From Adiantum capillus-veneris (taxonomy: Eukaryota > Streptophyta > Polypodiopsida > Polypodiales > Pteridaceae), in NCBI GenBank assembly GCA_014529385.2, contig CM043942.1, positions 108,891,141 through 108,955,140 of the forward strand: a DNA stretch of 64,000 nt, written 5' to 3'. Below the pieces are notes generated by a model that searched no databases, was not told the DNA's origin, and saw nothing but the letters and a program-made list of their open reading frames with translations. This document shows positions 42,051 to 55,100 of this stretch, piece after piece. A program made the position numbers and the translations under genes. Position 1 is the stretch's first letter. The number at the start of each line of letters is the position of its first letter.

Positions 42051-42994
42051 GTTGAAAAAGTGTCCTTGGAGGCTGTGGAAGGTTTTGATTGGTTGTTGAT
42101 GGGATGATCTTCATTTGTCGTTAAATTTGTTGATGAGGTTCAATTTGTTACAGCATCTTCATTGGTCAGAATAGTCGATTTTGAGAGATGATGTAGCATT
42201 TGTCTGTTGTAATAGCATCATGATGAGGTTGCTGTTTATTTATTAAAAGTATGTACAAGGAAAGTAGAGTGATGAGGTTCTAAATTAGGGTCTAATACCT
42301 GGATGACCAAAGGGAAAAAACTCAGTGGAAAAAAAGTGCCTTTGGTATACGCGCATTATTGGAGTACTTATTAGCATGGGAAATATTAATAAAGTACTCA
42401 AGGAATTATTTGCTGATAGATATGGAATTAAAAAAGGTAGCAAATATGAAAGGGTAGCATGATGGAACATTAGTTTGCCTGTTGTAGTCCACTCAAGGTG
42501 CATAGGTGGAAGCAAAAAAGAATGTCTAATGCATATGTCCAATGGTGGGACATCCTATTTATGCATACACAAAAATGCATGGAAAACAATATGCTGTGCA
42601 AGTAAGATTTTGAGGGGTTCTTCAAAAAGATGGTGTAGCTATAAAAGCATATGACATGGCTTTGTAAGCTGGCACCCCTTTAAGAATGGTTTTCTTTAAC
42701 GAGGATATGTGCTCTCATCTTACTGTGCACTGTACGGGAGTGTTGGACTCTACGACATCACCAACTGTAAGTTAATAGAATTTGACTCTTATGCTCATCT
42801 CATTTAGCATGAGCGACACGACTTTAGATATGCTCAACTCTTCCACCTTGAGTGTAAGCCTAATAACTACGACCTTAGCACAGAGTTTAATATGACTTGA
42901 AGCTTTGGGTCTAACGCTTTGCTCATTTTATGGCTCAGCAGCTCGACTCTGACTATGCCAAAGAGTGTTTTTTGCACCCTGGCGACTTGACTTT
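42051..42994 (-). other. LX region between polyprotein and polypurine tract
   Basis: About 940 bp, AT-rich. Short frames only; no pol domain seen. Confidence 0.5.
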
Positions 42995-45900
42995 TTACAT
43001 TCTTATGCTTACTACAAACATTTCTTCAGGTAAAAGTAAGCTTGAATCCTCAAAAAGAGGATTAGTGAAGGACCAAGTTGGCATTGAAGGTTTCTTTTGC
43101 CATACCTGTTTTATCATCTTCGAATCTGCATTCGCGTTGGTTGGGTTGTCCTTCTTTGACTGTGAAGACTCCATTGGTTGTTTGATTCTCCAATTAGGCC
43201 TGTTGATAGAAGTCTTTGATGTTGTTGGAGCCCTTTGTTCACTTTTGGCATCTGGCTTTTGACTAGGAGCATTGGAAGACTTGGGAATCCAAACCTCTTG
43301 ATGACCTTTGTAACTCCTTTGTTGAGCTTTAGGTCCTGCTGAGATGTTGAGATCTTCATGCAAGCCTGGTGTAGTTGCAGTTGGCTTGTGGTTGACTGAT
43401 AGCCAAATCTTTGTATACCCTATGTAGAATCCTTGTCCAAGAAGAACATTTTTTGAGATCCATCTTTGTTCTGTATCCTTTTGTGAGCCGTGGTAGACTT
43501 CAGCATCATTCAATGTTGTTATGTTGTATACCTGCTTCTTAGGTATCCTAGGATATTGTCGATGTTGATACCTTGTGGGCCTTATTTCTTGGGAGGGACT
43601 TGAAGTTACTTCATATGCTCTAACCTGTGGTTTTGGCACCCATATCTGTCTGTTACCTCCATAGTATTCTTGTTCTTTTAAGCTCCATTGTGATGCTATC
43701 CATCCCATGTGTTTGTTTTTCTGTGTTGATTTCCTGTCTTTAATCCAAACCGGATTATTGACTTTGACTAAATTGCTCGAAACAAACACTTGCTTGACTT
43801 TCCTTTGCTTTCTGGAGTACTTTGGCTGATATATCTTTGCTTTTCTTGGTGTCTCCTTAGAGGTTTTAGTTGGGTCAACACTTGACTTTAAATTTTGAAA
43901 GCCTGACTTGCTTGAAGAAGCTGATCCATGAGGGTTCTTTGATGTAGAGGCATATGTTGTCACAACTTCTTTGCTAGTCGGTGGAGGGTCCACTTTAGCT
44001 TTATCTTTGTCTGCAATTTTGATCTTCATTCCTTCTAGCTTTGGTGCTCCATAGCTATCGTGGTTGCTATTGCTTGATTTTTTTAAAGCTCTTCTGAAGT
44101 TCTGTTCGATGGAGATGAATCATATTCAATAAGATCTTCTTTATTATCAGTCTCCATTTTAACTGTGCTTGAGGACTTTGTACTGTCGTCCGCGGGTAAC
44201 CAATGTCAGTCTTCATTCTTTGTTTCCTTTGAAGACTGCATCTTTATTGAATTCTGTATCTCTAACATCTTTTGGGCCATTGCCATTTCCATTATGATGT
44301 CTTCTGGTATATCCTTTGTTGTGATCACGTGGAATTGAGATTTGATGATCTGTGAACTTACTTCAATGGTGTTGGAGATGATTCCCCAGCATTCTGCTCA
44401 TTTGTCTCCTGATATGCTCACAAATTCAGGAGCATCTTCCAGTTGTGGTTGACCACATTTTTTCCAAGTGCGAAAGGACATGAGGTTCTTGTCTAACTGA
44501 AAATCTAGCTTTACTTCGCTTGAGAGTTTTTCTTCGTTTTCACCAACAATGTTGCACTTGATTGAACTTGGTTGAACTTTATCTGCATTTTCTTTGCTTT
44601 GACCACTTGCTCCCGTGGATGTTGGATTGTTTTGTTGTAATACTGTACCTTTTTCTTGCAGCTGTTGAGCATTGTGTTATTGCATTTGAGTAACTTTTGA
44701 TCTTAGAAGATCCACTGGCTTTCTGACAGAATCTGTCTCTTCTAAGGAGATTTTGATGGTGACCTTTGTGTGGCCTTTTGGACTTTAGCTTTCATTGATT
44801 TTGTCTTTTTTATCACCTGTTCTGGTAGCTTGAGGCTTTGCATCATCTTTAGATAGTCCTTGACTTCAGGTTTAGCATCCGTAGGGGCTTGTACAAGGTC
44901 ATGAACCTGTTGAGAATCATTTCCATTTGCATCTCGATATGAATATGGGAGCTTGGTCTCATCCAATTGCTTGAGCACTATGGGATTTGTCGGTTTTTGA
45001 CCTGACTTGTGGAGATCAACTGAAGCTTTTGCCCCCGATGATCTTCATAGAAGAAATTTTCTGCAGATTTTGATGGTTTCTGGGTCAATGGAAAACTTCC
45101 AACAACCATATGATCTTTCAATGGTTTTTCCTTTGAAGGGGTCTGTTGGCCAGAAGTTCTTGGGCTTCTAGCTGGTGTAGCATTTTCTGGTACTAGAGCT
45201 GAGCTTGATGAATTTGCAGCTCCTCCCTTCCTAGGGTGATCACTATAGCCTGCTTCACTGTGAGAGCTCAAAACTGTCTGGCTCTGGTTGAGTCTAACCT
45301 TTTGGGATTGTGAAGGTACACTTTGGCTAGCAGTGTTGACATTTGGTATCTATAAACCTTCTGCATAGTTTCCTATGTATCTTTGAGAAACATGACAAAT
45401 TATTCCCCAAGTCAATCTGTAGATAGCATTATCTATGCCCTGATATTGTCTATCCTATGGGTCTCCTATGGTTTGAGCTTCTGTGATTTCAGGACCCAAT
45501 GCGTCATAGATGCTAGACTCTCCTCTATATCTACGACTGTTTTGGTCAAAGTATATGCTCGTTTGGTCACAACATCGAAGTTTGATTTGCGACGGAGGAG
45601 AGTTTAGCTCTGAACAGATCTCTGGGTTCACTTGAGTAATATCCTTCAGCTCTAGAGAGGATGGGCTATAATAGATTCTTTCTTCTGAAATGAACCATCC
45701 TTTCTGATCTATCATTGGACGTACTTCTATGAATTGGTATGTGGGCCCTTCAAACACTGGTTGATCCTTTTTGTACAGTTGTCCTTTTTGGTCCACATAG
45801 TGTGCATATGAACTATGGGTACCATACAAAGCTAACATCATTCTGTTTGATCTGTCTCGTAGACTCGTGAATGATTGCACACTTGTGTCAGTGAATGCAA

Positions 45901-46863
45901 AATCATTTGCAAATCTAACATTCTTTTCAACCTTTGGTGAAATCTCGACACCTTGACTAAATTCATGCAAGAATTTATTCTTCAAAGAATCAATTTTAAG
46001 CTTTTCAGGTGTCTGTGCGTCTTTATGCTGACTTTGAACTTGCAGTGTTTTTATTGGTGCTTCTAATGGTAGTGCAGAATCATCCGATTGCATAAAAAGT
46101 GACGAGTTAAATGCACTTACATCAAGATTCGCATTTCCAATTTGCTTTGTATCTTGCTTGGCAGTTGATGTATCCCTGATGTCAGGATTTCTTGGACAAT
46201 CTTCAGAAAAATGTCCACCTTTTCGTCCATAATCTGAGCAATACGCCATGACTGGTGGTATTTCAATTGGCTCTGTCAAGTCAAACTCTTGCTGAGAAGT
46301 TTCTGCTTCTATGCTTGCCAAGTTGTTGGCATCTTCTTTTAAAACACTAAGCATCAAGCTATAGATTGCTCCATCTTGACCTTTGTACCGTCTTTGGCTC
46401 GGTTCTCTAATTAGATTGGCTTCTATTGGTTGATATGTTGGATCTTCCATTACTGACTCTCGATTGTAGATCTGACCACTGTAATCCATGTACAATGACC
46501 CTGATTGTATATGCACTAATTGGATGCTTGCGGGCTTGTGCAGATTTTTGGATAAACACTTGGGTTGACTTTTTGAACTTCTATCTGCACCTCATCTTTG
46601 AGCTTGCAATACCTGGCTCCACTGAAGTCAGTGAACATCTGGGAGTTCTCTGAATCTGGCTTTACTCTGATCAATAGGATCTTGGCTCGTGTGTTGCTTT
46701 TGTTGTTCATCAAGTATCTATGGCCTTTTGAATCTGTATACAAGACTTTATCTCCAATGTAGCCATAAAGCTGTAAAATTTGCTCTGTTGCACTTGTTCC
46801 TGTGTTACCACTGCTACTGGCTTGCTATGCTGTACTTGAACTCTCAGCTTGAGATGAGTCCAT
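42995..46863 (-). pseudogene. LX repeat-rich polyprotein of unknown type
   Basis: Starts at ATG 46863 (MDSSQAESSSTA, then TAG) and reads with several frameshifts and stops to about 42995. The N-terminal half (46780-44950) has around eight to ten copies of a Y-x-D-x-x-G-x-x-Y motif spaced about 35 residues in places: YTDSKGHRY, FTDFSGARY, YMDYSGQIY, YKGQDGAIY, YVDQKGQLY, YFDQNSRRY, YEDHRGQKL. A degenerate zinc knuckle, CSDYGRKGGHFSEDC, sits at about 46240-46195; its second Cys is Tyr. The C-terminal part (44029-42995) is basic and Trp-rich with QIWVPK, EVWIPK, QVWQKK, TKIWLS. The knuckle and position after the leader suggest a Gag-like nucleic-acid-binding protein. I do not recognise the repeat family. 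Confidence 0.65.
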
Positions 46864-47379
46864 GTCGACTGGTTCTGTAAAAACTGTCTCCTAGTAGACT
46901 TTGGTATTGATTAGCAAATTTTTTTTTGCTCAAGTTTGATAGGACTGCTTTTGCGAAAGTACTTTTGGTAGTTGATTTCTCTTAGACTCACAAGAGTTGA
47001 TTAACTCTAGCTCAAAAGTGTCAGAATTGATTGCAGCCTTTGAAATGATGAAAATCTAGGCCTTGAATAACCTAACCTACAGATTAGATTGTTATCCGTT
47101 TTTTTCACTTGACTTGAATTCAGCTCTTATCAAGCTCCCAATTCTTTGCGTGCAACCTTGCCTGCAACCTGGTTCTTCAATCTGAGCTTAGTAAGTCAGC
47201 AATTGAGATTTCCAAGTTCTATCCTCGCAAGGAGCTAAAGGACTAATCTGCAACTTGAAACTGAGTTAACACGTACCAATTTGGATATGATGGAACCCAA
47301 AATTGACTAGTGGCCTTGTATTATGTTGTTCTAGCATTGTACAAGCTTAAAAGTCCAAAATCTTGTTTCTAGGGTTCAA
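46864..47379 (-). other. LX leader, proximal part
   Basis: Between the polyprotein ATG and the palindrome array; AT-rich, no frame recognised. Confidence 0.5.
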
Positions 47380-49177
47380 AAGTAAATAATCTTGATTATT
47401 TACTTTTCTTAGTTTCTACATTTTTTAGGCTTGTTTTGCCAAGTATTTACCTTGTTGTGGTCTCTGGACAAGTCTGGTTGAGTTTGATCAAGATTAGTCC
47501 AACTTATCAACTGTTTAGTGTCTGCAGACTCTGATTCCAAGAATCTGGCTTAATTCTCAATTTTGTGATCCAAATTTCACCAAATTTGATTTGTGGAGTC
47601 TACTTGATGTGCTTGACCCTGTGGTATACTCAGTTGTGCAAAATTTCTCAATTCTGGAGCAAAAGTAAATAATCGCGATTATTTACTCGAGTTTTTTTTT
47701 GAACTTTTTTTTCAAAAGTACATAATTCACGATTATTTACTTTTTGTGATTTTTGGTCATCTGAGCATGTACACTTGTTTAACACATCAAGATAAGCCTA
47801 TGAGTCAAGTTTCACTGAATTTGAACAAGATTTACCAAGTCACACTCAAGTTCTCGACATTCAGTACATATTTTAGTTTTTATCAAGGTTTTCGTGTGTT
47901 TTGTGATCCAAACTTCATGAGCCTTCACAAAAGATGTTTGCAATCATGCTTAGAGTCTATGATATCAATCTTGATCAGTTTTGAGCCAAAAGTTCATAAT
48001 CGCGATTATTAACTTTTGACCTAAAATGACAACTTTTTTCCTAAACAGCCTTTTTATGATCTCTTTTGAGCCTATGAATCAAGTTAAAACTTAATTTGGA
48101 CAAGATTCATAAAGTCAGACTCAATTTCTCGACATTCAGTTAGATTTCAGTTTTTACCAAGTTTTTGACTTGTTTTGTGATCCAAATCTTTTGTGCCTTT
48201 ACAAAAGTTGTTTGTACACATGTAATGAATCACTGGTATCAACCTTGATTAGTTTTGAGCCAAAAGTTCATAATCGTGATTATTAACTTTTGACCTAAAA
48301 TGACAACTTTTTTCAACTTTTTCCCTAAACAGTCTTTTTATGATCTCTTTTGAGTCTCTGAGTCAAGTTAAAACTTAATTTGGACAAGATTCATTAAGTT
48401 TATCAACTGTTTCGTGTCCGCACACTCTAATTTCAAGAATCTGACTTAAGTCTCACTTTTGTGATCCAAATTTCACCAAATTTGATTTGTGGGGTCTACT
48501 TGCTATGCTTGACCTTGTGGTATACCCAAATATGCAAGATTGTCAATTTTGGGAGCATATGTAAATAATCGCGATTATTTACTTCTGCTAAATTTTTGCA
48601 AGCTTTTGTTCCAATCTTGACACAGATCTGTTAAGCACCTTAAGTTAAGGTCTCTAGCCAAGTTTCATCAAGTTTGGACTATTTTTGGTCAAATGGTCAT
48701 CAGTTTTCTGTCCGCTGGCTGACTTTGCAAATTTGGTCACAATTTTCAATCCAATGATCCAAATCTTACTAAATTTGGTTTGTGGGCTTATTACAACATG
48801 GTAAAACTAGTGGTATGCTGACTTGGTCAAAAAAGTAAAAAAATGGAATAGATGTAAATAATCGTGATTATTTACAAATGGTAACTTTTTTCATCTTTTT
48901 GATCAACTGAGCATATACACATGTTTATCACATCAATATAAGCCTATGAATCAAGTTTCATCAAGTTTGGATAAATTTTTCTCCAATTTACACTTAAGAC
49001 TCAAAAAGTCAGTACAAACTTTAGTTTTTACCCAGTTTTTTGCCACTTTAGTGATCCAAATCTTTTGGGCCTTTACAAAAGTTGTTTGTATACATGCAAG
49101 GAGTCAATGGTATGAACCTTGGTCAAATCTGAGCTGAAAGTTCATAATCGTGATTATTAACTTTTGGCCCAAAAATG
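47380..49177. repeat. LX leader array of about 290 bp units with AATCGCGATT palindrome
   Basis: A palindromic core recurs at 47666-47685 (TAAATAATCGCGATTATTTA, extendable to 24 bp), 47988-48017, 48262-48291, 48561-48582, 48854-48875 and about 49136-49165, plus decayed copies near 47384 and 47717. Centre-to-centre spacing is 326, 274, 295, 293 and 286 bp. Flanking phrases (TTGATCCAAAT..., AAAACTTAATTTGGACAAG) also repeat. The core is present in both LX LTR copies (41335-41352, 63906-63922). Confidence 0.85.
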
Positions 49178-50859
49178 ACACTTGTGAGGTCCCTGCCCCT
49201 TTTTGAGAGGAGCGGAGTACCTTTGATAGGTCTCCAATCCTGAAAAAGAAAAACCAACGGACATTGCCTTAGCTACTACGTAGCCACGGGCATGAACCGT
49301 TAGTGAAGGATTGGTCCTATCTTGCTATGGCGGAGCGTGACCACCATAACTCTATCTAAAAACTATCTATAATCAATTATACCTAAAAGTATAAATCTTA
49401 GAGTGACCAACCTGTGCGCTTTTTTTCCCATGTTTCAGAAGCACAGCCGCCAAGGTTTGTCTCTTTTAAGATTTATGACTTAAAAAAAAAAACAATTTCT
49501 AGCGTTGGAAAGTTACCCGACTCATCGGGTCCACCCGTCCATAGAATGATACCGTCGGGTATCATTCTCCCACTTTCCACACCACACTCACCCTTCTTTT
49601 GTTATCTAATTACTACCACATTGTTTAAACATACATGTTCCTTTACTTTATTTACGATACTGGTTCGTTAAAACAGCCCTTCAAACAGTATTACAAACAA
49701 TAGTCAAATAAGAAGTCGTCCAATTTTAAACCAACAACCCTTGGATTAGGTTCACTCAAGAATTTCTACTGGCGCTATCATGTCCGATCGGTATATACAT
49801 TATTTATAAAAACCCTTGTCCTCATGATCGTCCCATACCGCTCGACAAGTACTCGTTGTGCTAATCTGGACGTACTCCCGCCACAGCAACAACGGTGCCA
49901 ATCTGGGCGTCATCCTCACGCCACGGCAAAACAAAACTGTAGTATCCAGCTGGACTAATCTGGGTGTACTCCCACCACAGTATCAACGGTGCCATCCTGG
50001 GCGTCATCTCACGCCTGGGCAACTGCCACATAATACTAGCGCTAATAAGTAGAGAGACTTGAGAGAAACCATACCGAAGGTTTTGGACAAACATTCTTTT
50101 CTATAGAAACCAGTTTAACCAAACAATCTTTCCTACTTGTCAAACATATGCCGAGTTTCTTGGAGTTAAGCCCCGTGGTTTCGGTCCGTGTTTTCTTTTC
50201 ATAAGGTAAATATTATATTTCTATGGTCTCGCATATGCAATGATGCATAACTTGAAACTGCAATACTAACATGTACCATAGCTCCGATTGGTAGAGACAT
50301 AGCATGTTCCGCAGGAGTTCCACCGTTACTTGTACCAGCTTCATGATCATTAGCGCCTTGGGTTCGAGCACGCTTTGGAGCCATTTTTTTGTACTACACT
50401 TATGTTATACACTTAGAACTTTAAATTGGTCAATTTCCCTAGTAGTCTCCTTGTTTCCAAAGAGAGTCTGTAATTTGAACCCTCGCCAACTCGGATTCAC
50501 ACTTAGTGTTGTTGTTCTACATCTAATTTTTATACATCAAATATTTGTTAATCTTAATTAATCAAAAATTAAGTGTGTAAACTACGAGTGAAAGTTTAGG
50601 ACTGCATTACTTTTATGCATGACATTTCTAATCCAATTCTAACTTCCATTTCTATACTTCAACTAAATCAATTTTTAGTATTATTCAAAATTCTACTTAA
50701 TCTAATTGACAATAAAATTGTTGAATGAGAATTTCATCATGTATAATAAGAATAAGATGAGTTATCTTATGTATTCACTTTCAAATAACTATGCATAAGT
50801 TAATAGTGAAGATGTACTAACTAGAGAGAGTAGGTATACTTAGAGAGATTAGAGTAAGA

Positions 50860-51370
50860 GAAAACATACACACACATCTTTTCTAAAGTTAATTGAATCT
50901 TACTAATCCATTAGAAAGATTAGAGTAAAAGAGAACACACACACATCTTTTTCTAAAGCTAATTGAATCTCACCAATCTATAAGAGAGATTAGAGTAAGA
51001 GAATGCAAACACACACACACACACACACACATCTATCTTAAAACTAATTGAATCTTACTAATCTATTAGAGAAATTAGAGTAAGAGATAGCACGCACACA
51101 CACATAGCTAATTGAATCTTACTAATCTATTAGAGAGATTAGAGTAGGAGATAGCACACACACACACATAGCTAATTGAATCTTACTAATCTATTAGAGA
51201 GATTAGAGTAAGAGATAGCACACACACACATATCCTTCTTAAAACTAATTGAATCTTACTAATCTATTAGAGAGATTAGATTAAGAGATAGCACACACAC
51301 ACATAGCTAATTGAATCTTACTAATCTTACTAATCTATTAGAGAGATTAGAGTAAGAGATAGCACACATA
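50860..51370. repeat. Intra-LTR minisatellite, Gypsy-3 3' LTR
   Basis: Tandem units of about 55-75 bp, each with CTAATTGAATCTTACTAATC, TATTAGAGAGATTAGAGTAA and a short (CA)n. About seven units here; fewer in the solo LTR (59420-59740) and about nine in the 5' LTR (61660-62250). Confidence 0.9.
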
Positions 51371-51537
51371 CATCATTCCTAAAGTTAATTGAATGCTTAA
51401 TTAATACGCACTTTATTAGTCCACTAGAGTTTTTGCTCTCTTAGTGGTTTGTGGACTCCTTCTCTCTAAGAGAAGTGGCAGCACTTCGTGAGCACTATAG
51501 AGGCAATCTCTATGGCTAAAGTGTGAGCATGGATGAT

Positions 51538-51546
51538 CTATTTATA
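51538..51546 (-). promoter_or_regulatory. TATA box, Gypsy-3 3' LTR
   Basis: TATAAATAG on the minus strand upstream of the minisatellite; conserved at 59246-59255 (solo LTR, plus) and 62417-62425 (5' LTR). Confidence 0.65.
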
Positions 51547-52129
51547 ACAGAAAAGAAAACGTCCAATTTTTTTTCAAAAAAAAAAGAAATTTTTTTCCCC
51601 TCAAAAATCATATCTGCGTTTTTGGTACCCTTGTGGTACCCATCAGCTTGACCACTTTGTCATTCATCAAAAGATAAGGCCACACAACCCCCCCTCATTA
51701 AGATTAGTCAAGACTAGCCTCTCCTTTGCATGTGACAGTGTGTCCCACTTTGTCCCCTCCTATGTGAGTCTAGGTGAGTCCATGTGCCTTCATTTGTCAT
51801 CCCTGTGTATTCTTTTGTCTTTATAATTATTTTATTTATTTCTTTAATGATAATTTACTTTACATTTTTAAGTTAAACTTTACAGTCTTATATTAACTTT
51901 ACAGTAGTAAAATAAAATTCTACAATCAGTAAATAAGTCTTGCAATAAGTTAGTTATTGATTCATATAGCTAAACATATCAGAATTTTCTAGCGTAAATT
52001 TTCAATTTTAGGTTTTCTCAATCTACGATTCATAATTTGAACTTGAATATCTTAAATAATGAGTGATGGTTAAAGAAAATTCAAATGCGTAATAGAACTT
52101 GTGTGAAATTTGAAAGTAGAGACCTTACA

Positions 52130-52142
52130 ATCTCCCCAAATT
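52130..52142 (-). other. Gypsy-3 polypurine tract
   Basis: TTTGGGGAGAT on the minus strand directly before the 3' LTR. Confidence 0.85.
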
Positions 52143-52158
52143 AGAATTTGAGATGCCC

Positions 52159-55100
52159 TCATCTGAAGAACAGTGAAGGGTAATCCTTAAGAAGGGATGT
52201 CTCATCTTCCCAAGTAGCATCTTCTATAGGGAAATCCTTCCATAAGATAAGATGTTCTTTGATGGATCTATTCCTAAGCTTTATCTCCCGAGTTTCTAGG
52301 ATAGTATTAGGTTGGAGTTGTAGAACATCTTGAGCAGGTAAAATGATTTGCTCATCATCAAGGACATGGTCAGGGTTATATACATAAGGTTTTAACAGAC
52401 TTATATGAAATACATCATGCACTTTGAGATGAGAAGGGAGTTTTAGTCTATAAGCTTGATCACTTACAACCTTGATTATTTTGTAAGGTCCACAATATCG
52501 GTAGCTAAGCTTCTTATACCTTCCGAGAGACAGATTGCTCTTTTTGGGTTTTACTCGTAAGAAAACTTTGTCACCTTCTTTGAAAATCCGATCATATCTT
52601 TTTAAGTCGGCGTACTTCTTTTGTCGATCTTGAGCCGCTTGAATATCCCTTCGAATGGCTTTGGTTTGAGCTTCCATTTCTTCAAGCATTTTCTTTGAGG
52701 CTTCTACCCTTATAGTGGGGTCAGAAAAGTTAAGAGGTGATAAACATTCTTGACCATAAAGAGAATTAAAAGGTGTCATTCCAATACTTCTATGAGTAGA
52801 GGAATTGTATGCATACTCTACCAAGGGTAGGCATTAAATCCACTTGCGAGGTTCTCTATTGCAGTAGGCTCTGAGGATGTCTTCAATTACTTGATTAACT
52901 CTTTCAGTTTGGCCATCAGTTTGAGGATGATAAGCAGTACTAAAACATAACTGGGTTCCAATAGCTTGAAACAATGATACCCAAAACTTTGAAGTAAACT
53001 TGGCATCACGATCGCTGACAATCTTCTTGGGTAAACCATGAATTCTAAAAACCTCCTTCACAAACAAACGAGCAATATCTGAAGTTGTAAAGGTTGTCTT
53101 GACTGGGATTGAGTGAGCCACTTTAGTAAGCAAGTCGACTATGACCATGATTGAATCATAGCCAGCTTGAACAGAAGGAAACCCGGTGATAAAGTCCATG
53201 CTAATACATTCCCATTTCATTTGGGGAATATCTAAAGGATGTAATTTACCTGGCATCTTTAGTCTCTCTGCCTTAATCCTTTGACAAGACAAACACTGCT
53301 TGACATAGCGAAGGACATCACCCTTCATACCTTGCCAATAGTAACTTCTGGGAATTGCATTGATGGTTTTGGCATAACCTGGATGTCCTGAAGTTGGGCC
53401 ATCATGTGCTTCATATAGGATAGCATTCCTTAGGGTAGAATCCTTAGGTATGCATAGTTGATTCCTATAGTAAATTTTCCCATCTTCTAAGGAGTAATGT
53501 AGAGGTTTAGGCTGATTTGATGATACCCTCTCTTCACGTAGGATACTAGCAAGCATCTGGTAATCTGCATCTCTGACAGAAGCATCCGAGACCTTGTCTA
53601 AAATAGGGTTGTTAGCCATGGAAATTGCCCCCAAAAAAGCTTTACGGCTTAGGGCATCTGCCACAACATTATCCTTACCTGGTCTAAATTTAATATCAAA
53701 ATCATATTCGTGCATGAGCTCTATCCATCTCCTCTGTCTCATGTTAAGGTTAGGTTGGGTAAAAATCCACTTACGGCTCTTGTGATCTGTTACCAACTAG
53801 AATTTGCGTCCCAATAGATAATGTCTCCATAGATTGAGAGCGTGAATAACTGCTAGCAATTCTAAATCATGTGTAGCATAATTCACTTCATGAATCCTAA
53901 TCTTTCGAGAAGTATAAGCTACAGGCCTTCCTTCTTGAGTAAGGACTCCTCCTAATACAAGGTTACTAGCATCTGTGATCACCTCGAATTCTTGGGTGAA
54001 GTCTGGAAGTTTTAAGAGAGGTTCTGAAGCAAGATACTCCTTAAGCTGTTTGAAGCAAGATTCATGTTTTTCTTCCCAAAGTATGGTAGCTCCTTTCTTT
54101 AGCAAGTCGGTTAGTGGTGCAGCTTTAAGAGAATAGTCCTTTACAAAGATCCTGTACCACCCTGTGATACCTAAGAACCCTCTGACTTCGGTTTGTGAAG
54201 TGGGTTGAGGCCATTCCACAATATCTTTGACTTTGTTAGGGTCAACAGAGACTCCTTCAAGTGAAATGATAAACCCTAAGTAACAGACCTTAGGGGTAAA
54301 GAAGGTACATTTGCTTTTCTTTGCATACAACTTATTTTGGCGTAAAAGCTTCAACACTTTCCTAACATGTCCTTCATGCTGTTCTTTTGATTTGGAATAA
54401 ATTAAGATATCGTCAAAGAATACTAGGATAAAATCGTCCAAGAATTCTCTAAAGATATCGTGCATCAGACGATTGAAAGTTGCAGGAGCATTCGTAAGTC
54501 CGAAAGCCATCACTGTAAATTCGTAATGACCATAACGAGTGTTGAAAGCTGTTTTGGAGATATCAGCCTCCTGGATTCGAATTTGATGATAGCCAGATCG
54601 AAGATCGATCTTTGTGAATATTTTGGCTCCATGTAATCTGTCCAGTATCTCATCAATACGAGGAATTGGATATTTATTCTTGATGGTAACCTGATTTAAG
54701 CCCCTATAATCTATGCAAAGTTGAAGAGAGCCATCCTTTTTCTTTTGGAAGAGAATAGGTGCACCCCATGGAGATGAACTAGGTCGGATAAACCCTTGCT
54801 CAATCAACTACTTGAGCTGCTCCTTGAGTTCTATAGCCTCTGGAAGTGACATCTTGTATGGCGCTCTTGAGATTGGTTCACTACCTGGAAAAATTTTGAT
54901 TTCATGGTCTACCTCCCTAGGTGGTGGTAGTTCAGAAAGTTCAGCGGGGAAAACATCCGAAAATTCTTCTATCCACATTGGTTCAAGGTTGGAAGAAGAT
55001 TTTTCTACTTTGTTTAGCTTGACTACAAAAATTTGTTGACCCTTGCGTAACCCTTTCAAAAGACGATTAGCTTTGACCAAGTAAGCTTTTGGTCGTCCAT

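Larger units (their letters stand above)
49183..52129 (-). repeat. Gypsy-3 3' LTR
   Basis: 2,947 bp. Contains the gag exon 1 homologue (50384-50271), a second open frame (50094-49861), a minisatellite (about 50860-51370) and a TATA box (51538-51546). Confidence 0.96.

Noticed and set aside
50860-51370. Regularly spaced repeats resembling a CRISPR array
   Set aside because: Units are an AT-rich minisatellite with CA tracts inside a plant LTR; there are no unique spacers and no cas genes.
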